Shown: positions 34,270-48,420, counted from the stretch's first letter. The stretch is DNA of 64,000 bases from Periconia sp. R9002 (GCA_023627715.1 JAMAHW010000073.1:1-64000), one strand, 5' to 3'. Numbers and translations: made by a program. Notes: generated from the letters alone by a model not told the origin.

Positions 34270-35327
34270 CTAGAGTTAGAGCTAATTCTAGTTTAAGCTT
34301 AATGATGAAATATTTACCATCCAACAAAATGCCGCACTGCAGAAAACACGTAGACGTCAATTTTTCATGTCCGAGAACCAACAAGCCCACTGCTATATAG
34401 CGTTGGATTTACGATGACTAAAGTTAGAAATACGAGCCTTAGACCTCTAATTTCGCTCTTATTTTACGTTAAGACGAGGACACATTTCATAAAGCTATTC
34501 ACCACCACATTTAGGCCATTAAAAGTTCCAGGATGGTCACCAACGCGTGATTCTCTCTTGGTGACGCCTTAGGCCCTAGAGCCATCGCCTTCAGAACTCC
34601 CTAAGCTCCATATTCTAGTGCCTGAGAATCTAGTCATGTTGAGCAACTGTCGTAACACAATCGCGCCCCTGGCTCCATCTACATCCTCTCGGGAAGAGCC
34701 CTGAGTGCATCTTCCTCATCCCTTCGTCTCGTCTTCATCCGTTCTTGCACCCTGCGTTCCTCGTCCTCTTCTTCTTTTCATCTCTTTTTCCTCTGACCCT
34801 GCGCCGTCTTCCGGGCCATAGCCAGCTTACCTTGCTTCACGTGCACGTTATTTTTGATATGGTCCAGCTGTGTGACTCGAGGAAGGTCGAGGTTCACTAT
34901 GTGCCTGAGACTACAATCTGAGGCTTCGTGGAGGGGTCCTACGAGATTTAGTTCCGTTTTCCCTTCCAGTATCTGACGAGGCGCCTCAACTCGCGGCAGT
35001 CGACTTGATCAGACCTATTCGCAGCAGCGGTTCGTCTTCACGGATGCTTTGAAGATGTATGCGAAAGGCTCCCAAGTATATATATAGTTCATGACCAGCC
35101 CAAGGAAAGGGTGCGACGAACCAAGGTTGTGGTCGTGGAAGACTTCACAAACACGTATCCGAAAGAATTTGTGGAAGTGAAATTTATTTTAAGATAAGAC
35201 CCAAAGATCGACACGGATTGCGCCATTCCAACAAGGGTATCTCATCTGGGTAAACAATGGGGGAAGACTTCATCTAATGCCAAAAAATGTTATGGGCAGC
35301 GCCAATATATGCTACATGAGACCGCTC
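34270..35327. other. 1.06-kb stretch with transposon-like debris
   Basis: No intact ORF. On the minus strand near 34,790-34,690 a frame encodes a highly charged tail (EEEDEERRVQERMKTRRRDE), like the C-terminal tails of fungal pogo/Fot-type transposases. Upstream sequence on that strand has stops. No terminal repeats found. Confidence 0.4.
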
Positions 35328-36715
35328 TCAAACGGACCGCAGTGGTGGCAGTGAAGTGGCCCGCCGTCCTCGTTCAGCAGATGAATCTTGTCCAGTGATG
35401 CACGCCCGGGGTGTCCACTGTAAGCGCCTTACCCACTCTGCCTCTTTCGCCGCCATAGCGTCACTAAGCTTTCCACACGCCTCAAGGCACAACTCGTCGG
35501 CACGCTCCTGCATCTCCGCTTCCTGCTCATCCGTGATCTCGTTTGCTCTCTCCATGAGATCTGCTATCGCGCGATTCGAAAAATCGGTTATTTCTGTGAT
35601 AGACGCTTCCTTTGCAATCATCAACTCCCCCTGGCGCTCGTCGAGGTCGTCCATGAACTGGTTGTTAGCTGATGTTCGCATATAGTATGCGTCATTAGAT
35701 AATTCAGTGTCTAGTTTATGATACAGCTTATTTAACCGCTTCTCTGCCTCAGCAGCTACGCGCGCAACTATGTTTGTAGCGATGGGGGAGGGGTCTACAG
35801 GGTCAGAGACCGAAGAACTAACAGCAAATAGTTGGGCAAGGGCACTAGGAAGCTCTTCCTTTATCATGGCTTGCACCGTGTGTTGTAATTCTGACGGAGG
35901 GAGGAACGTAGGTGAGGGACTGCGCGATGCCCCCGTTGTAGTCGCCTTTTCGGTTGGAGAACCTGCCACGGAGGTGAGGACTGTTGGCGCTAATTCGGGG
36001 TGGTATGGCGGGGACGAAGTGCGTTGACGTTTTGAAGGCCGCGACGAGAAGCTGCGTGGACCTACATAGATGAGTTACGTTTTGGTAGTAGGCTAAAACG
36101 ACGCGACTTACATGATTCAGATGTTTTGGCAGCGTACGGAGGGGGACTTTCAGAGTCATCTTCGAGGGGGCGCAAGACGGTCCAGTCCGCACGCTTCGAC
36201 AGCCGTTCATTGCGGTCGTCAGGAATGCGAGTCAGAGAAGGGGAGCGGGCGATGAGTTGATTGAAGGCTGTATCGTTCTTAATGGAGCGACGGTCGAAAA
36301 GCAGGTGCACAGTGGTGTTTTCTGTGGCAAGCTGTCGAAGCCGGTCGAAGTCGGATTCATGTCCTGGCTTTGGTGCGATACAATCCAACGCTGGAAGGCA
36401 CCGAATGGTGCAGGGTTGACGAAGAGCGAGAGAAAGCATTATCACGTCATCTTTCTTGCATCGGATGTTGGCGAGTTGGTCCTCATCCAAGTCCTCGTTC
36501 GGGGGTCCCAGACTTATGCGTTTCCAGTGGTCAGGCTCGAAGGCCAGCCCGAAAGGCTTGCTTTCTGCGAAGTCGCGCGCGTCAATGGGGAGGATAATGC
36601 TGGCCTGTTTACTTGACTCATTGTACTTGATGCAAAGCTTACAGAGGTATGGCCTCTCAAAATTTTGACACAATGCAAGCGCTAGGGTGTTCCACAGTAA
36701 CCTTACAGTTGCCAT
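35328..36715 (-). CDS. Uncharacterised helical protein, 445 residues
   Basis: Two exons, 36715-36112 and 36061-35328; 50-bp intron GTAAGT..TAG, phase 1. The N-terminal half is alpha/beta (about 1-190). It is followed by a disordered linker starting SESPPPYA with a basic stretch PSKRQRTSSPPP that could act as a nuclear localisation signal, then a long charged helical region (about 270-430) likely to form a coiled coil. I recall proteins with this SESPPPYA/KR-R-SSPP layout as multicopy families in several ascomycete genomes, without a known function. No transposon ends seen around it. Confidence 0.65.
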
Positions 36716-37270
36716 TGTTAGCCGAACCTATGTGCATGCACTTACTTCAAGGTAGCAAAACCCTTCTGCGAGCACGCAGAAGCCCACCCACCCAGGCTTT
36801 GATCGCGCACGGCGAGGAGCAGCCCTGACTCTCGTCGAACAGCACCGAACTACCTCGAAATCGCAGGTCCCGTCGCAGCCGACTGCCCGCAGCTGTTCAA
36901 AGAACCACCCTCCGCAGCGTAGAAGGGCAGCGGCTAGCGGAGAACCGGAGCAACGCCACAGCTTCTGCGTGCAGAGCCTTGTGAAATGCGCAAGGATGGT
37001 GGACTGAAGGGAGCCACGAGGCAGGAAGGGACTTGGGGCACCAGCAGGTCGCGAGGCAGCTTCGATCCTTTTTGATTGAATGGGCGTGAAAAGAGTAGAG
37101 AGAGTGGGGGTTGATATGTAGGGATGGGGTGGAGGTGGAGTAGAGATGGAGTTGATGAAGTGATGGGTGATGGAGTTGAGGTGGGAAGAAGAGACGCGCT
37201 AGGCTCAAGTGCTGCCTGGGCATGGAGGGTGTCACGTGGTGATAACACTAGTGTCTTGGCAAAAGCCATA
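36716..37270. other. G+C-normal edge before the A+T-rich block
   Basis: 555 bp upstream of the helical-protein gene. It carries G/A-rich low-complexity sequence (about 37,090-37,190) that creates spurious open frames. Base composition changes abruptly at about 37,270. Confidence 0.5.
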
Positions 37271-37880
37271 ATAAGGCATACTTAACATTACAACCTTGCC
37301 TTAAGCTATCTAAGTCTATAGGTCGTCTAACAACGCTAAAAGCTTAGGTAATTAGGTAAATATTAGCTAAAATAAAATTTTAACTCTAAATTTTTTCTAG
37401 TATTATTCTTAGCTAATAATACTAAAGGCTTAAGTAATTAGGTAAATATTAGGTAGTAGGTAAAAAGGTAGTAGCTAATTAGCTAAAGTATACTATTATA
37501 AGTAAGCTTTTAATACTAAATAAATATAATTCTACTAGTACTTTAGTATTATATTTATATTTTTTTACTAACTTTTTTTTAACTTTTTTTTTATTATAGA
37601 GTAGGCTTAGAAATAAAATATAAACGTAAGTCTCTAATATATTATTATAAATCTTAAAAAGAAATAAAGAGAAAAAAAAGTAATAGCTCTTTTTATATAC
37701 TAGCCTATTACTAAAGTAATACTATAACTTTTTTAGTACTTTCTTAGTATTTCTCTAGTACTTTTTTTTAGGGCTAGGCTTAGAATATACTTAAACCTAT
37801 AATATACCCCCTTTCTCCTAGTATAGGTACGTAGTAGAAGAGAAAAAAGAAGTGTAAATAAGTAGTTAATCTAGTAGGTA

Positions 37881-37974
37881 TATAGTATAGCTAAAAAATT
37901 AATTATTATAGTATTAGAGCGTAAGTAAAGTATAGCTAAAAAATTAGTTATTATAGTACTAGAGCGTAAGTAAG
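37881..37974. repeat. Tandem duplication of about 46 bp
   Basis: Two adjacent near-identical copies of a unit beginning TATAGCTAAAAAATTA and ending GAGCGTAAGTAA(A/G)G. Differences are T/C and A/G transitions, consistent with RIP or drift. Confidence 0.6.
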
Positions 37975-40900
37975 GCGTATAATAACTCTACCTATCTACT
38001 ATTTATTATTACTTTTTACCTTTCTACTTTCCTTTTATAGTTATCTAGAACACTATCCTTTACTTTTTATTTATTACTTTATAGTAAGTCTTTCTCTTTC
38101 TTATATTTACTTATCTTAATTAGTATTTTAAATAAGCGGCTTTTATAACTATAAAGTTTTAAAGTAGAGCTATTTTTAGTAGTATACTTATAAGTAGTTA
38201 TAGTAGACGTAGTAAAGATAATTAGTGCTGTAATAACTATAATTAATAGAATATACGTAATAAAGGTAATAATAGTACCTAACTACTAAAAAATATACTA
38301 ATAAGTATTTATTCTTATTTTATACCTAGTAAAAGTACTAATATTATAGTATAGTAAAAAGTAAAAAAATAAGTAGAGTAGTATAAAGTTATTAGTAATT
38401 CTAATAATAAAAAAAATACGCCTATTTCTAGTATCTACTACTATTACTAGCCCTACTATAATAAGGAAATACGTTAAAAAGTATAAGTCTAATATAAGTA
38501 AAGTTTAGAAAAAATATACTAGCGTTACTCTAAAGTTAAACGTTAGTATAAAGATAATTTACTATTATTTATAAGTAATCTAGTTTTAAAAGCCTCTTAT
38601 AAAGTAGTTATAAAAAAAATTAATTAAAATTATACTATTACTATACTAGGCACTAAAAAGTAGGGTTTATAGAACTATAAAAGTACCTACCTAAAAATAT
38701 ACTCTATATTTTATAATATAGTTAACTACTATAAGTATTACTTTTTAGAAGCTAAGTAAAATTAGTATAACTTTAACCTTTTAATAACTTATAGTTATAT
38801 CTCTACTATAGTAAATACGCCTAATACCCTTTTTAGTAATAATAATACTATAGCTTTACTTAGAGTAATTAGTATACCTACTAAAGTATCTAAGAGCTGC
38901 TATTATACTAATAACTAGCTATAAGTATAGATTTTCTAGTTTAAGTTTACTATTACTACTTAGTAATAGTGTAACTATAAGTAACTTAGCTATATTAAGG
39001 CTAGTTAAGAGTGTTTAGAGTAGGTTATAGAAACTTAGATATTAATTTTATAGAGTATAAGTAAGAGTTAATAAACTATTATATACTTATTATAGTATAA
39101 ACCTTTTAGAGTTATAAGTAGTATTTAATTTTAGTATTAATAGTATATAGCTAATAAAAGTTTTATAAAACGTATAGTAGAGTACTTTACTAGCTCTAAA
39201 AACTTACTTCTTTCTTAAAAGTTTTAGTTAGCTTTATTCTTAGTAAAGTTTTATTAGTAGATAGCTTATCTCTATAGCTTATCTACTTTACCTCTTCTAT
39301 ATTTTTAACTTTAGCTAGCTAATTCTAGTATATACTCTATTTTTTATTAAAAATATTATTAATCTAACTTATAGAACTCTTTTTTAACTTTATAACTTTT
39401 TTTATCTACCTAAGATATAGCGTTATAGGTTTATATATATTATTAATACTACTAATATACTTTAGAATTTTATCTCTATTAAAAACGTAGGTATACTCTA
39501 TAAAGTACTTAAAGTAGGTTAGTAGTAAGTAACTTAGATTTAATAGGCGCTACTAGTATTCTTTTATTATATAGCTTAAGTTAAGTTTCTATAATAGTAG
39601 TATTACTAGTACTAACGTTTACTTAATACTATAATACGTTATAATTAGCTACTAAATCTCTAGTATACTATTAATAAAAAAGAGTAAAAATTATAGAAAA
39701 TTTAAAATACTATATAATATTATTTATATAGTAATTAGTACTTATTCTTTATAGATATTACCTATAATACGTAGAGAGAGTAATAAGTAGGTATAGATAA
39801 AAGTAATAGTATTAGGGTAAGAAAGAGGCCTATAATAGTAGAGAGGTAGTAAAAGTAATATTTTAGAAGAGAGTAAGTAAAAAAAAAAATTCTTTAAAAA
39901 AAATATCCCTACTAAAAGTTAATAGCACTTATATAATAGTTTATAATTAAAGGGTTAAAGCTATTACGTTATTATTATAGTAATATTATAGATATATTAT
40001 AAGTAATAGTAAGTAAAAAAAGTAAATAGTAATAGTTAAAATACTATATTCTACTTTTTATAACTAACTACTAAAAGGCTACTATTATAGTTAGTATTAC
40101 TCTATAGAGCTTTAAATTTATTAAAAGCCTCTATATTTTAAAAGAGTTTAAGTAGGTACTAAAAAAGTTAAAGGTAGCTCTACTACTTTACTAAAGCTTA
40201 GTATTTACTCTATCTATATATATTTTTAATATATAAAATCTTCTCTACCTTCTATTTATATAGACTCTTATTTTCTTCTAATAATTCTAGTACTAGCTCT
40301 AGCCTACTATCTATAAGCTACTAGCTAAAAAGAGAGTTATTAGCTATATACTCTATAAGATTAATATAAATAGTTTTATATAGAGTTTTAAGTAAGTCTA
40401 GTATAACTATAAAAAAAGAGGGGACTATAACTACTATATAAATATACTAAAGCTAGTTAAGCTTCTTACTAGGCTAGTTTATTTTAATATTATAAAGAGA
40501 GAACTATACTTTCTTACTTATAAAGAAATAAGTAGTAGGGCGCTAATATTAGTTAGTCTAGTCTTAGAAAGTTTACTAAGTATATATAATAGTAGCTTAA
40601 GTAAAAGCTATACTACGCTATAAGTAGTTAAAAAACTAGACTATATAACTTATAAAAGTAGTCTATAACTAGTAATAAGTAGGTAATAGTAGCTTTTATA
40701 GTATAGAGATATTATAGCTATATAGAAAGAGATTAGAACTAGTCTTAGTTACTAATAAGTTATAGTTATTAAGAGTAAGTTAGTAAATAGGAAAATATTT
40801 AGGCTAGTTATTTTACTAAAAGTTTATAACTATATATAGAACTACTTATACTTTTTAGTTTACCTATTCTATACCTCTATTAGTCTAGAGGTAATAAGTA

Positions 40901-41524
40901 GTAAATAACTTTTATTTAATTCTAAGTATAGAGTATAGCTTACTCTAGAAACTACTAACTTAGTTAGAACTATAGTTAAAGATAATACTATTAAAAAACC
41001 TATAAAAGTACTACTAAATATTATAGAAATAGTAAGTAACTATAGAGGTAAATATTAACGTTATTACTTTAAGTTAAATAAACTTAAATAAGTAGTTAGT
41101 AATAATAAGTAGGTACTATAGTATATCTATACTAACTTTAGGAAGTTCTATTATAAAGTTTATAAAAATTATAAACTAGTAATAGTTTATAATTAAAAAG
41201 AGTTATAAAAAGCTCTACTTATATTACTATTAAAGTTTAGTAGCGTAATAGTAATAGTTTTAATAGTAATAAGTAATATCTCTTATTATATAATTCTAAT
41301 AGTAATTATAGTATAAAATTTAAAATGTAGCTTTCTTACTAAGATATATAGTATACTAGAGTAATTAGTCTTTTTAAAAATCTTTTTTTTATTACTACTA
41401 CTATATTATTACTACTACTATTTTTCCTTATTTTTTTTTTTTAGATTTCTTATAGATATATAGTAAAGAATACTAAGAAATCCTCCTAATTAGGAAAGCT
41501 CTAGTTATCTATAGTTAGTATAAA

Positions 41525-41561
41525 TACTCTCTCTCTCTCTCTCTTTTCTTTTTTTTTTTTT
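41525..41561. repeat. CT microsatellite and poly-T tract
   Basis: (CT)n of about 10 units followed by TTTTCTTTTTTTTTTTTTT. It lies 100 bp left of the retroelement. Confidence 0.7.
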
Positions 41562-41660
41562 ATATAATAATATTAGTGTTACTAGTAATAGCACTATTAA
41601 TATTATTAGTAATAATAAAGTATTATATAGTATAGAAAAGAGAAAAAAAAAGTATATACC

Positions 41661-42053
41661 TATTACAAACCTAAAAGTGGGAGTTACGGCGTTTAAGAAC
41701 GATAGGGTATTAATACACTATAAGCCCCTTATTATTACTAGCTAAGCCACTAGTCTAGCAGTTACGTAGCTAGCACGTGACGTCCTAGAGATCCTAGAGA
41801 TCTTAGAGGAACATATGTTTTAGCATCTATAGGACATATAGGAATTATAGGACAACTATAGTATATAGATAAGTACAATGCTCCCCTTGGAATATTGTAA
41901 TTAACCTAAGTTTATAGATACAATCTACCTTTAGTTTACTCTACAGACTTACTCTCTATATCTACTTTACTTATACTTTTTAAATAAACCTCTAAGGTAC
42001 TAGTCTAATATTAGTTTGCAATATAACGATCCCTCTACTAGCTATCTTTAACA
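41661..42053 (+). repeat. 5' LTR
   Basis: 393 bp, begins TATTACAAAC (the 3' copy has TGTTACGAAT, so the original TG start was mutated here) and ends TTTAACA. Preceded by ATACC. Confidence 0.9.
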
Positions 42054-42129
42054 TTTTAATTACTATTTTAATATAAGTAACATAGATATAGATACTCAAA
42101 CCCTTACCCCTAACTAAGACTTTAGTTAA

Positions 42130-43000
42130 TATGGCGATGTTAAGAAACTTCCGCTCTACTATAGAAATTAAAAAGAACTAGAAGATTAGCTACTCTAATG
42201 CGATCTCTACTTCTATATAAATAACTATATTACGGAAGCTAACAAAGCAATGCTTATTACTACCTTAATAAGAGATAAAGCTTTTAAGTAGGTCTTACCT
42301 TACGTCCAACGCTACATAGATAGTAATATTAAGGACCCTAATAATACATATATGTTTAAAGACTAGGATGAATTTAAAGCAAAGGTTCGCGAGGTCTTTA
42401 GATAGTAGGTCTAAAAGCCCATCGCCAAACGCGACATCTAATAGTTAAAATAGATAACGTCCGCCGCCAACTATACTAGCTAATTCTAATAACTTACAGC
42501 TTAAATTAAGTAGAATAATAAGTTACTCTAGCGTATATACTAATAGGGGCTTAAGCTATAAGTCTATAAGGAACTTAGACGTAGTAGAGCCGATATAATT
42601 ACCCTTAACAAATTAATTAAGGAGACCGTTAAGATTAATAATAAGCTACACGAACTAGATTTAGAAAACCAACTTTATAACTAAAAGTTTAGGAAAAGGA
42701 ACTATCGCTATCTACCTTTACAAGGTAAGAAGCGCGACTATATTTAAACTATAAAAACTATCCGTATAGTAGAATACTACACTTCTAATAAACCTAAAGC
42801 TATACATCTTAATAGTATAGAAAGACAGGATAAGAAGGTAGATAATAGAAAGCGTACAGGCAATAAGGACGTAAAATGCTACAATTATTATAGGAAAGGA
42901 TACTATGCTAGGAATTGTAAGTAAAAGAATAAAGTCACCCGTTATATTAACGTTATAGAACTATTTAGATAAGGATAGTACGAGAACAACAGTGATAATA
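42130..43000 (+). pseudogene. gag remnant with mutated zinc knuckle
   Basis: A decayed gag-like frame ending in a CCHC zinc knuckle at 42877-42918. The spacing C-x2-C-x4-H-x4-C is kept over 14 codons, but the second Cys and the His codons are both TAT (Tyr), exactly what C-to-T mutation on each strand makes from TGT and CAT/CAC. Many stops. Confidence 0.75.
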
Positions 43001-44679
43001 ACGATGCGTAGGAAATTATCGTACCTATAGAAACTAGTAGTTCTACCCTAGACAAGGAGAACACTACGAATGTAAAAAAGGCACTAGAAATTAGCCTTAA
43101 GTATAAGGATAAAGAAAACTATCTACTAGAAGTATACCTAGGTACCTAAGTAATAGGACTATAGGACGATAATAAAAACTACCTTAAAAGCGAAGAAGCG
43201 TAAAACGTATTATAATAAGTCTTAAGCGCTAATATCTAGAAGAAAGTTATAGAAGACTTACTATAAAATATAAGAGGATAAATTATAATAAGGTGTTAAA
43301 CGTGCGTGGAACGAAAAGTTAGGTACTTATTCTCTATGTTACTAAATAGTTGCAACAACTACGTACGACAGAAGAACCACTATCTACTAATAGAAGGATA
43401 TAGATCTAGTGAATTTTAGTAACAATAGATAAATAAAGCCATCTAAGCGTAAATACACTAGAACTAAGTAAAAAAAGTAATAGGATTAATAACGTAATAA
43501 CTTATACTAATAACGGAACTAATACGCTATAACTACGACTAGCGTAACCTAAGGTACAGAAGATTGTATTACACTACTTATATCTATATATACTGCAAGT
43601 ACTATTACCCTATAAAGTAGGAGGCCAGCTTTTTCCCTAGTGACAAGAGACAGTGTAAGAAGCTATAGGCAGAATGTATAAATAACCTATATAACTACTA
43701 CCTCTAGGATAAATAAGTAAATAACTACTTCTTAGGATATACTAGCTTCTAATACGCGCAACGCAACATCGTCGTAAATAAAGAATATGCTAACACTAAT
43801 TAGTAAGTCTACATAAACTACGACTACTAGAGATATTAATCTACTAAAGAATAAAATAAATTTAATAAGAAGTCTTTTTTAGACAAGAATTAGGAGCTAA
43901 GATTGCCTATAGCTCTAATAGTAAAATCTAATAATACGTTATTAGAGAATGCTATAGCATTAGAATAACAGGATTACTAAGAGTCGCGGTACGACTCAAA
44001 GGACATAGTAAGGAATACCTACTTAGAGTATTAGTTAACTTAGGTTTATAAATTAACTATATCGCTAAAAGAATTGCGCGCGTAGCTAGACTATAGCTTA
44101 TTCTAAAGAAAGAACCCTACAACTTAGGTATAGCAAACGACCTAATAGAAAGGATTACTTACGAAGTAAAAGCGACTATTACTATATATCCTAGGATTTA
44201 GTAGGAGTTAGTACTAGATGTCCTTAGGATAGCCACTCGTAACATCGTACTTAGTCTACCCTAGCTAACTAATAATAATCCTTAAATTAACTAGAGGACA
44301 CGTTAGATTAAACTAGAATAACTAGAGAATAGTAAAGGCGTTACTAGGATACCTGCGCGAAGCCACGCCAGCTTAGTAGATAAGGAGATAATTATGTAGA
44401 TTGCTTTAACCTAGAAGGTTTTTAAGAAACGAGACTTTAACTCTATAATAATAAATAATACTATAAGAGTTAAAATAGGATAGTTACTACCCCGTAAAAA
44501 GGTTAAGAAAAGACTAAATCCTAAAGTAGAAAACCTGCGGAAAATAAACAAAGCGCTAAAAAAGGTACTATTAGAATATAGCAACTTTATAGAAATATTT
44601 ATAGAAAAGAAAGGAGTTGGAGCGTTACTAAAACACTAACTATAGGATTGCATAATTAACCTAGAAGAAAGAAAACAAC

Positions 44680-45930
44680 CAGAATTCGAACTGATATATC
44701 AATTATCTAAGAAGGAATTAGAAGTACTCTAGAAATATATTAATGAGAACTTAGCAAAAGGATTTATACGTAAATCTAAGTCCTTAGTAGAATACCTAGT
44801 CCTATTCGCGCTAAAGAAGGATAGGTTACTACAGCTATATATAGACTACTGTAAGCTAAACGTAATCACGAAGAAGAATCGCTACTTATTACCAAATATC
44901 TAGGAATTACGAGATTAACTATCTTACGCAAAGATATTTATAGCACTAGACCTAAGAGGAGCATACAACCTTATTAGGATAAAGAAGGGCAAAAAATAGA
45001 AGACGGCCTTTAAAACTAAATATAGACACTTTAAGTATATAGTAATACTATTTAGCCTAACTAACGCCTCTATAACGTATTAAGCAATAATTAATAACGC
45101 GCTGTAAAAATATCTAGACGATTATATAATTATATACCTAGACGATATACTAATCTACTTAAACTCTAAAAGAGAACATATATATTACGTACATAAGGTA
45201 CTAATAAGACTTAGGAAGTACGGCCTTAAGCTTAAGCTAGAGAAATATAAATTCTATAAACAAGAAGTCAAATTTTTAAAATATATTATAGGAGTTAACA
45301 GAGTACGAATTAGCGAAAAGAAAATTTAGACAATTAAGGAATAGAAGATACTAAAGAACGTTAAAGACGTATAGTTATTCCTAGGATTTATAAACTTTAA
45401 CTAATAGTTTATTAAGAACTTCGCTAGGATCGCGATACTACTCTTAAAACTAACTAGAAAAAAAGTATTATAGAAATAGGGAGAGAGTTAATAGTAGTTA
45501 TTTAAAGCACTTAAGAAAGCATATATTAAGGAACTAGTTCTTATCGTATTTTAAAGCGGAGAACCTCTAAGACTTAAAACTAACGTATTAGACCTTATAG
45601 AAGGAGCAGTAGCCTTATAAGAGTAAGATAGGAAATAGCACCTAGTAGCTTACTACTTAAGAAAGTTCTTAAGACTAAAAGAATAATACGATATACACAA
45701 CAAAGAACTACTTACAATAGTAGACGCACTTAAATATTAGAGAGTATATATAGAAAGCTACTTAGAGCTTACAATATTCTTAGACTACAAAAATCTCACG
45801 TACTTCACTATAATAAAAAAGCTAAATTAATAATAAGTATAATAGGCAGAATTGTTAGGACAATATAAGTTTAGAATTATCTATACACTAGGTAAAGATA
45901 ACAGCAGAGTAGACGCCTTTAGCTAAAGAC
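44680..45930 (+). pseudogene. Reverse transcriptase and RNase H remnant
   Basis: The RT active site reads YLDD (45135-45146) inside IYLDDILIY. Downstream the RNase H region reads YDIHNKELLTIVDAL near 45,690-45,735. Multiple in-frame stops. Confidence 0.85.
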
Positions 45931-46089
45931 ATAATATTATTAGAATAAAGACGATAGAAGAATTTCCGATATTACGACTTCTACAGAATAGATTACTTAA
46001 ACTATCTAAAAAAATCTGCACGATAATAAAAATCGTAGTAAGCGTACCTAATAAGTTACAAGAAACTATTATCTAATAATATTATAAAA

Positions 46090-47160
46090 ATCTAGTACAC
46101 AGACACCTAAAGATTACTAGAATAGTAGAACTCATCTAACAGAACTATAGATTTAAGAATATACAAGAAAAGGTTAAATAATACATCAATAAGTGTGTAC
46201 TATACTAATAGAACAAACACGCTACATACGCACTATACAGCAAATTATAACTTATGCCAATACTAAGTAAACTATAGGAAGATATTATAATAGACTTTAT
46301 TATAGATCTATTAGAATCTAAAAACCCTATTATAGGATTCTAGTACAACATAATTTGCAATATAATTTACAGATAAATTAAATACGCAGAATTTATACTA
46401 TTTAGAAAGAATTTCTCAGCAACGCAACTCAGAGAGATTATAAAGAACCGCATATTTAAATATTATAGTATACTAAGAACAATTATTAGTAATAGAGATA
46501 AACTATTTACATCTAACTATTAGAACACGTTTACGGCATCTATCAGAATATAAAAAAAATTATTAATATTATTTTATCTAGAAATAGACGGATAAACAGA
46601 GAGAACAAATAGAACGCTAAAAGCTTACTTAAAATTATACTATAATAACTAGCAAAATAATTAGGTCTTATTACTACCTATAGCGCAAATAGTATTTAAT
46701 AACAGCAAATTAGAAACAACAGGAGAATCACTATTCTACCTATACTATAAGAAACACCTAAATCTCTTTAAAAGAAATCTACTATATACGCAATTAGAGA
46801 AAGCGATGCGCGATATAGAAGAAATACAAAAAATATATAAATATTTACAAGAAACGTTACGATAGGCTCAACAGCGACAAATTTTATATGTTAATAAGAA
46901 AAGAAAAACGGTACCTTAGCTAAAAAAGGGGGATAAAGTATATTTAAAAACGAAGAACCTTAAAACAAAACGACTAAACAAGGGACTTAATTATATTAAG
47001 GTCGGACCGTTTTCAATTAAAGCACAAAGTAGACCAGTAAACTTTCTATTAGATCTACCTAAAGATGCTAGAATACATCCTAGGTTCTATATTAACACGC
47101 TAGAACCAGTAGACCCCGAAACGCCGCTATAAAAAACATTTCGGTATTAACTGTAAGAAG
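46090..47160 (+). pseudogene. Integrase remnant
   Basis: HHCC zinc domain remnant with HRHLKITR at about 46,098 and KCVLY near 46,190, whose second Cys is mutated. A catalytic-core first Asp follows in DFIIDL near 46,290-46,310 and TERTNRTLKAYL near 46,600. A GPF/Y-like segment (KVGPFSIKA) is near 47,000. Stops throughout. Confidence 0.8.
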
Positions 47161-47221
47161 AAAATAAATTTGAAGTTAAAGCTATTCTTAACTATAAGGA
47201 AATCGGCTGAGAAGACTTTTA

Positions 47222-47345
47222 AGATAACTAGTTTCTACAAGAATAGTTAGTTAAGTGGAAAGGATACCTAGAAAAAGACAATATATGGGAGCTAGAGAGC
47301 AACCTTATAAACTATAAGGAGATGCTACGGAAAGTAAGAAAAAAG
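47222..47345 (+). pseudogene. Chromodomain remnant
   Basis: The frame reads LVKWKGYLEKDNIWELESNL, the hallmark of a chromodomain, with stops a few codons before. It follows the integrase, as in fungal chromoviruses, where it steers insertion to methylated histone H3. Confidence 0.85.
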
Positions 47346-48011
47346 TTCAGAGCCTACTACTATATAGGAATAGCTAACGAAGCTAAACTACAAAGAATTA
47401 AATATAGAACTAGGAAGTAATACTTACTATAAACGAAAATCTAAGCTACCTCTAGCAGAAGCTACCTTATTCTTAGGCTAAAAAACGGACTAGTTAATTA
47501 CCTCCACCTTAGTAGGAGCTTCTAGATTTGCCGCTACTAGATTCTAATTTATCACTTCTAACGCCTCTAATTTTTCTAATTCCTCTACATCCTCTACGCT
47601 ACTATTAAACATCTTTTATTTACGCTCTTTTAGAAATTTCTTTTATTTACAAAGCCTTAATAACTTCGTATAATAAGTACGGATATAAGAGTTAACTACA
47701 TCTAAGGCTGCTAGATCGGCCTCTAATAACGCCTTAGTAGTTTATTTCTTAGACTTAAGCTTAGTAAGCTCGTAATTAATTTTTAAGAAATCTGGTAACG
47801 GAATCTTATAAGGGACGTAGTTAACGCTAGCTACGTAATATTAACTACACTTCTTTAATAACGACGATATCTTACACTCTAGCTTTTGTTTATAATAATA
47901 AGTATAAGTAACTATAACAAAAATACTCTTAGAATTAATGCGATTACTGTAGAGATAACAGTAAATAGTACTACGAGAAGGTATTAGTATGGCTTATAAA
48001 GATATAAGCGT

Positions 48012-48027
48012 AGGAAGGGGAGGATAG
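48012..48027 (+). other. Polypurine tract
   Basis: AGGAAGGGGAGGATAG immediately before the 3' LTR; priming site for plus-strand DNA synthesis. Confidence 0.75.
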
Positions 48028-48420
48028 TGTTACGAATCTAAAAGTAGGAGTTACGGCATTTAAAAACGATAGGGTATTAACGCACTATAAGCCCCTTATT
48101 ATTACTAGCTAAGCTACTAGTCTAGTAGTTACGTAGCTAGCACGTAACGTCCTAGAGATCCTAGAGATCTTAGAGGAACATATGTTTTAGCATCTATAGG
48201 ACATATAGGAATTATAGGATAACTATAGTATATAGATAAGCATAATGCTCCCCTTAGAACATTATAATCAACCTAAGTTTATAGATATAATCTACCTTTA
48301 GTTTACTCTACAGACTTACTCTCTATATCCACTTTACTTATACTCTTTAAATAAACCTCTAAAGTACTAGTCTAATATTAGTTTATAACATAACGATCCC
48401 TCTGCTAGCTATCTTTAATA
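48028..48420 (+). repeat. 3' LTR
   Basis: 393 bp, begins TGTTACGAAT, ends CTTTAATA, followed by target duplication ATACC. Confidence 0.9.

Larger units (their letters stand above)
41661..48420 (+). mobile_element. Chromodomain Ty3/Gypsy LTR retrotransposon, dead
   Basis: Complete 6,760-bp element: two 393-bp LTRs (41661-42053, 48028-48420) flanked by a perfect 5-bp target duplication ATACC (41656-41660, 48421-48425). A purine tract AGGAAGGGGAGGA precedes the 3' LTR. Coding order gag (zinc knuckle), protease region, reverse transcriptase, RNase H, integrase, then a chromodomain, which defines a chromovirus. All frames are full of stops and the sequence differences look like C-to-T/G-to-A changes. 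The two LTRs differ at scattered sites, all transitions in the parts I compared. The primer-binding site just inside the 5' LTR is not recognisable. It is less A+T-rich than the flanks and so inserted later. Confidence 0.92.

Noticed and set aside
36897..37269. Two minus-strand frames of about 111 codons with Ser/Pro/His-rich translation
   Set aside because: Caused by G/A-rich low-complexity DNA; no start context, domain or splicing support.
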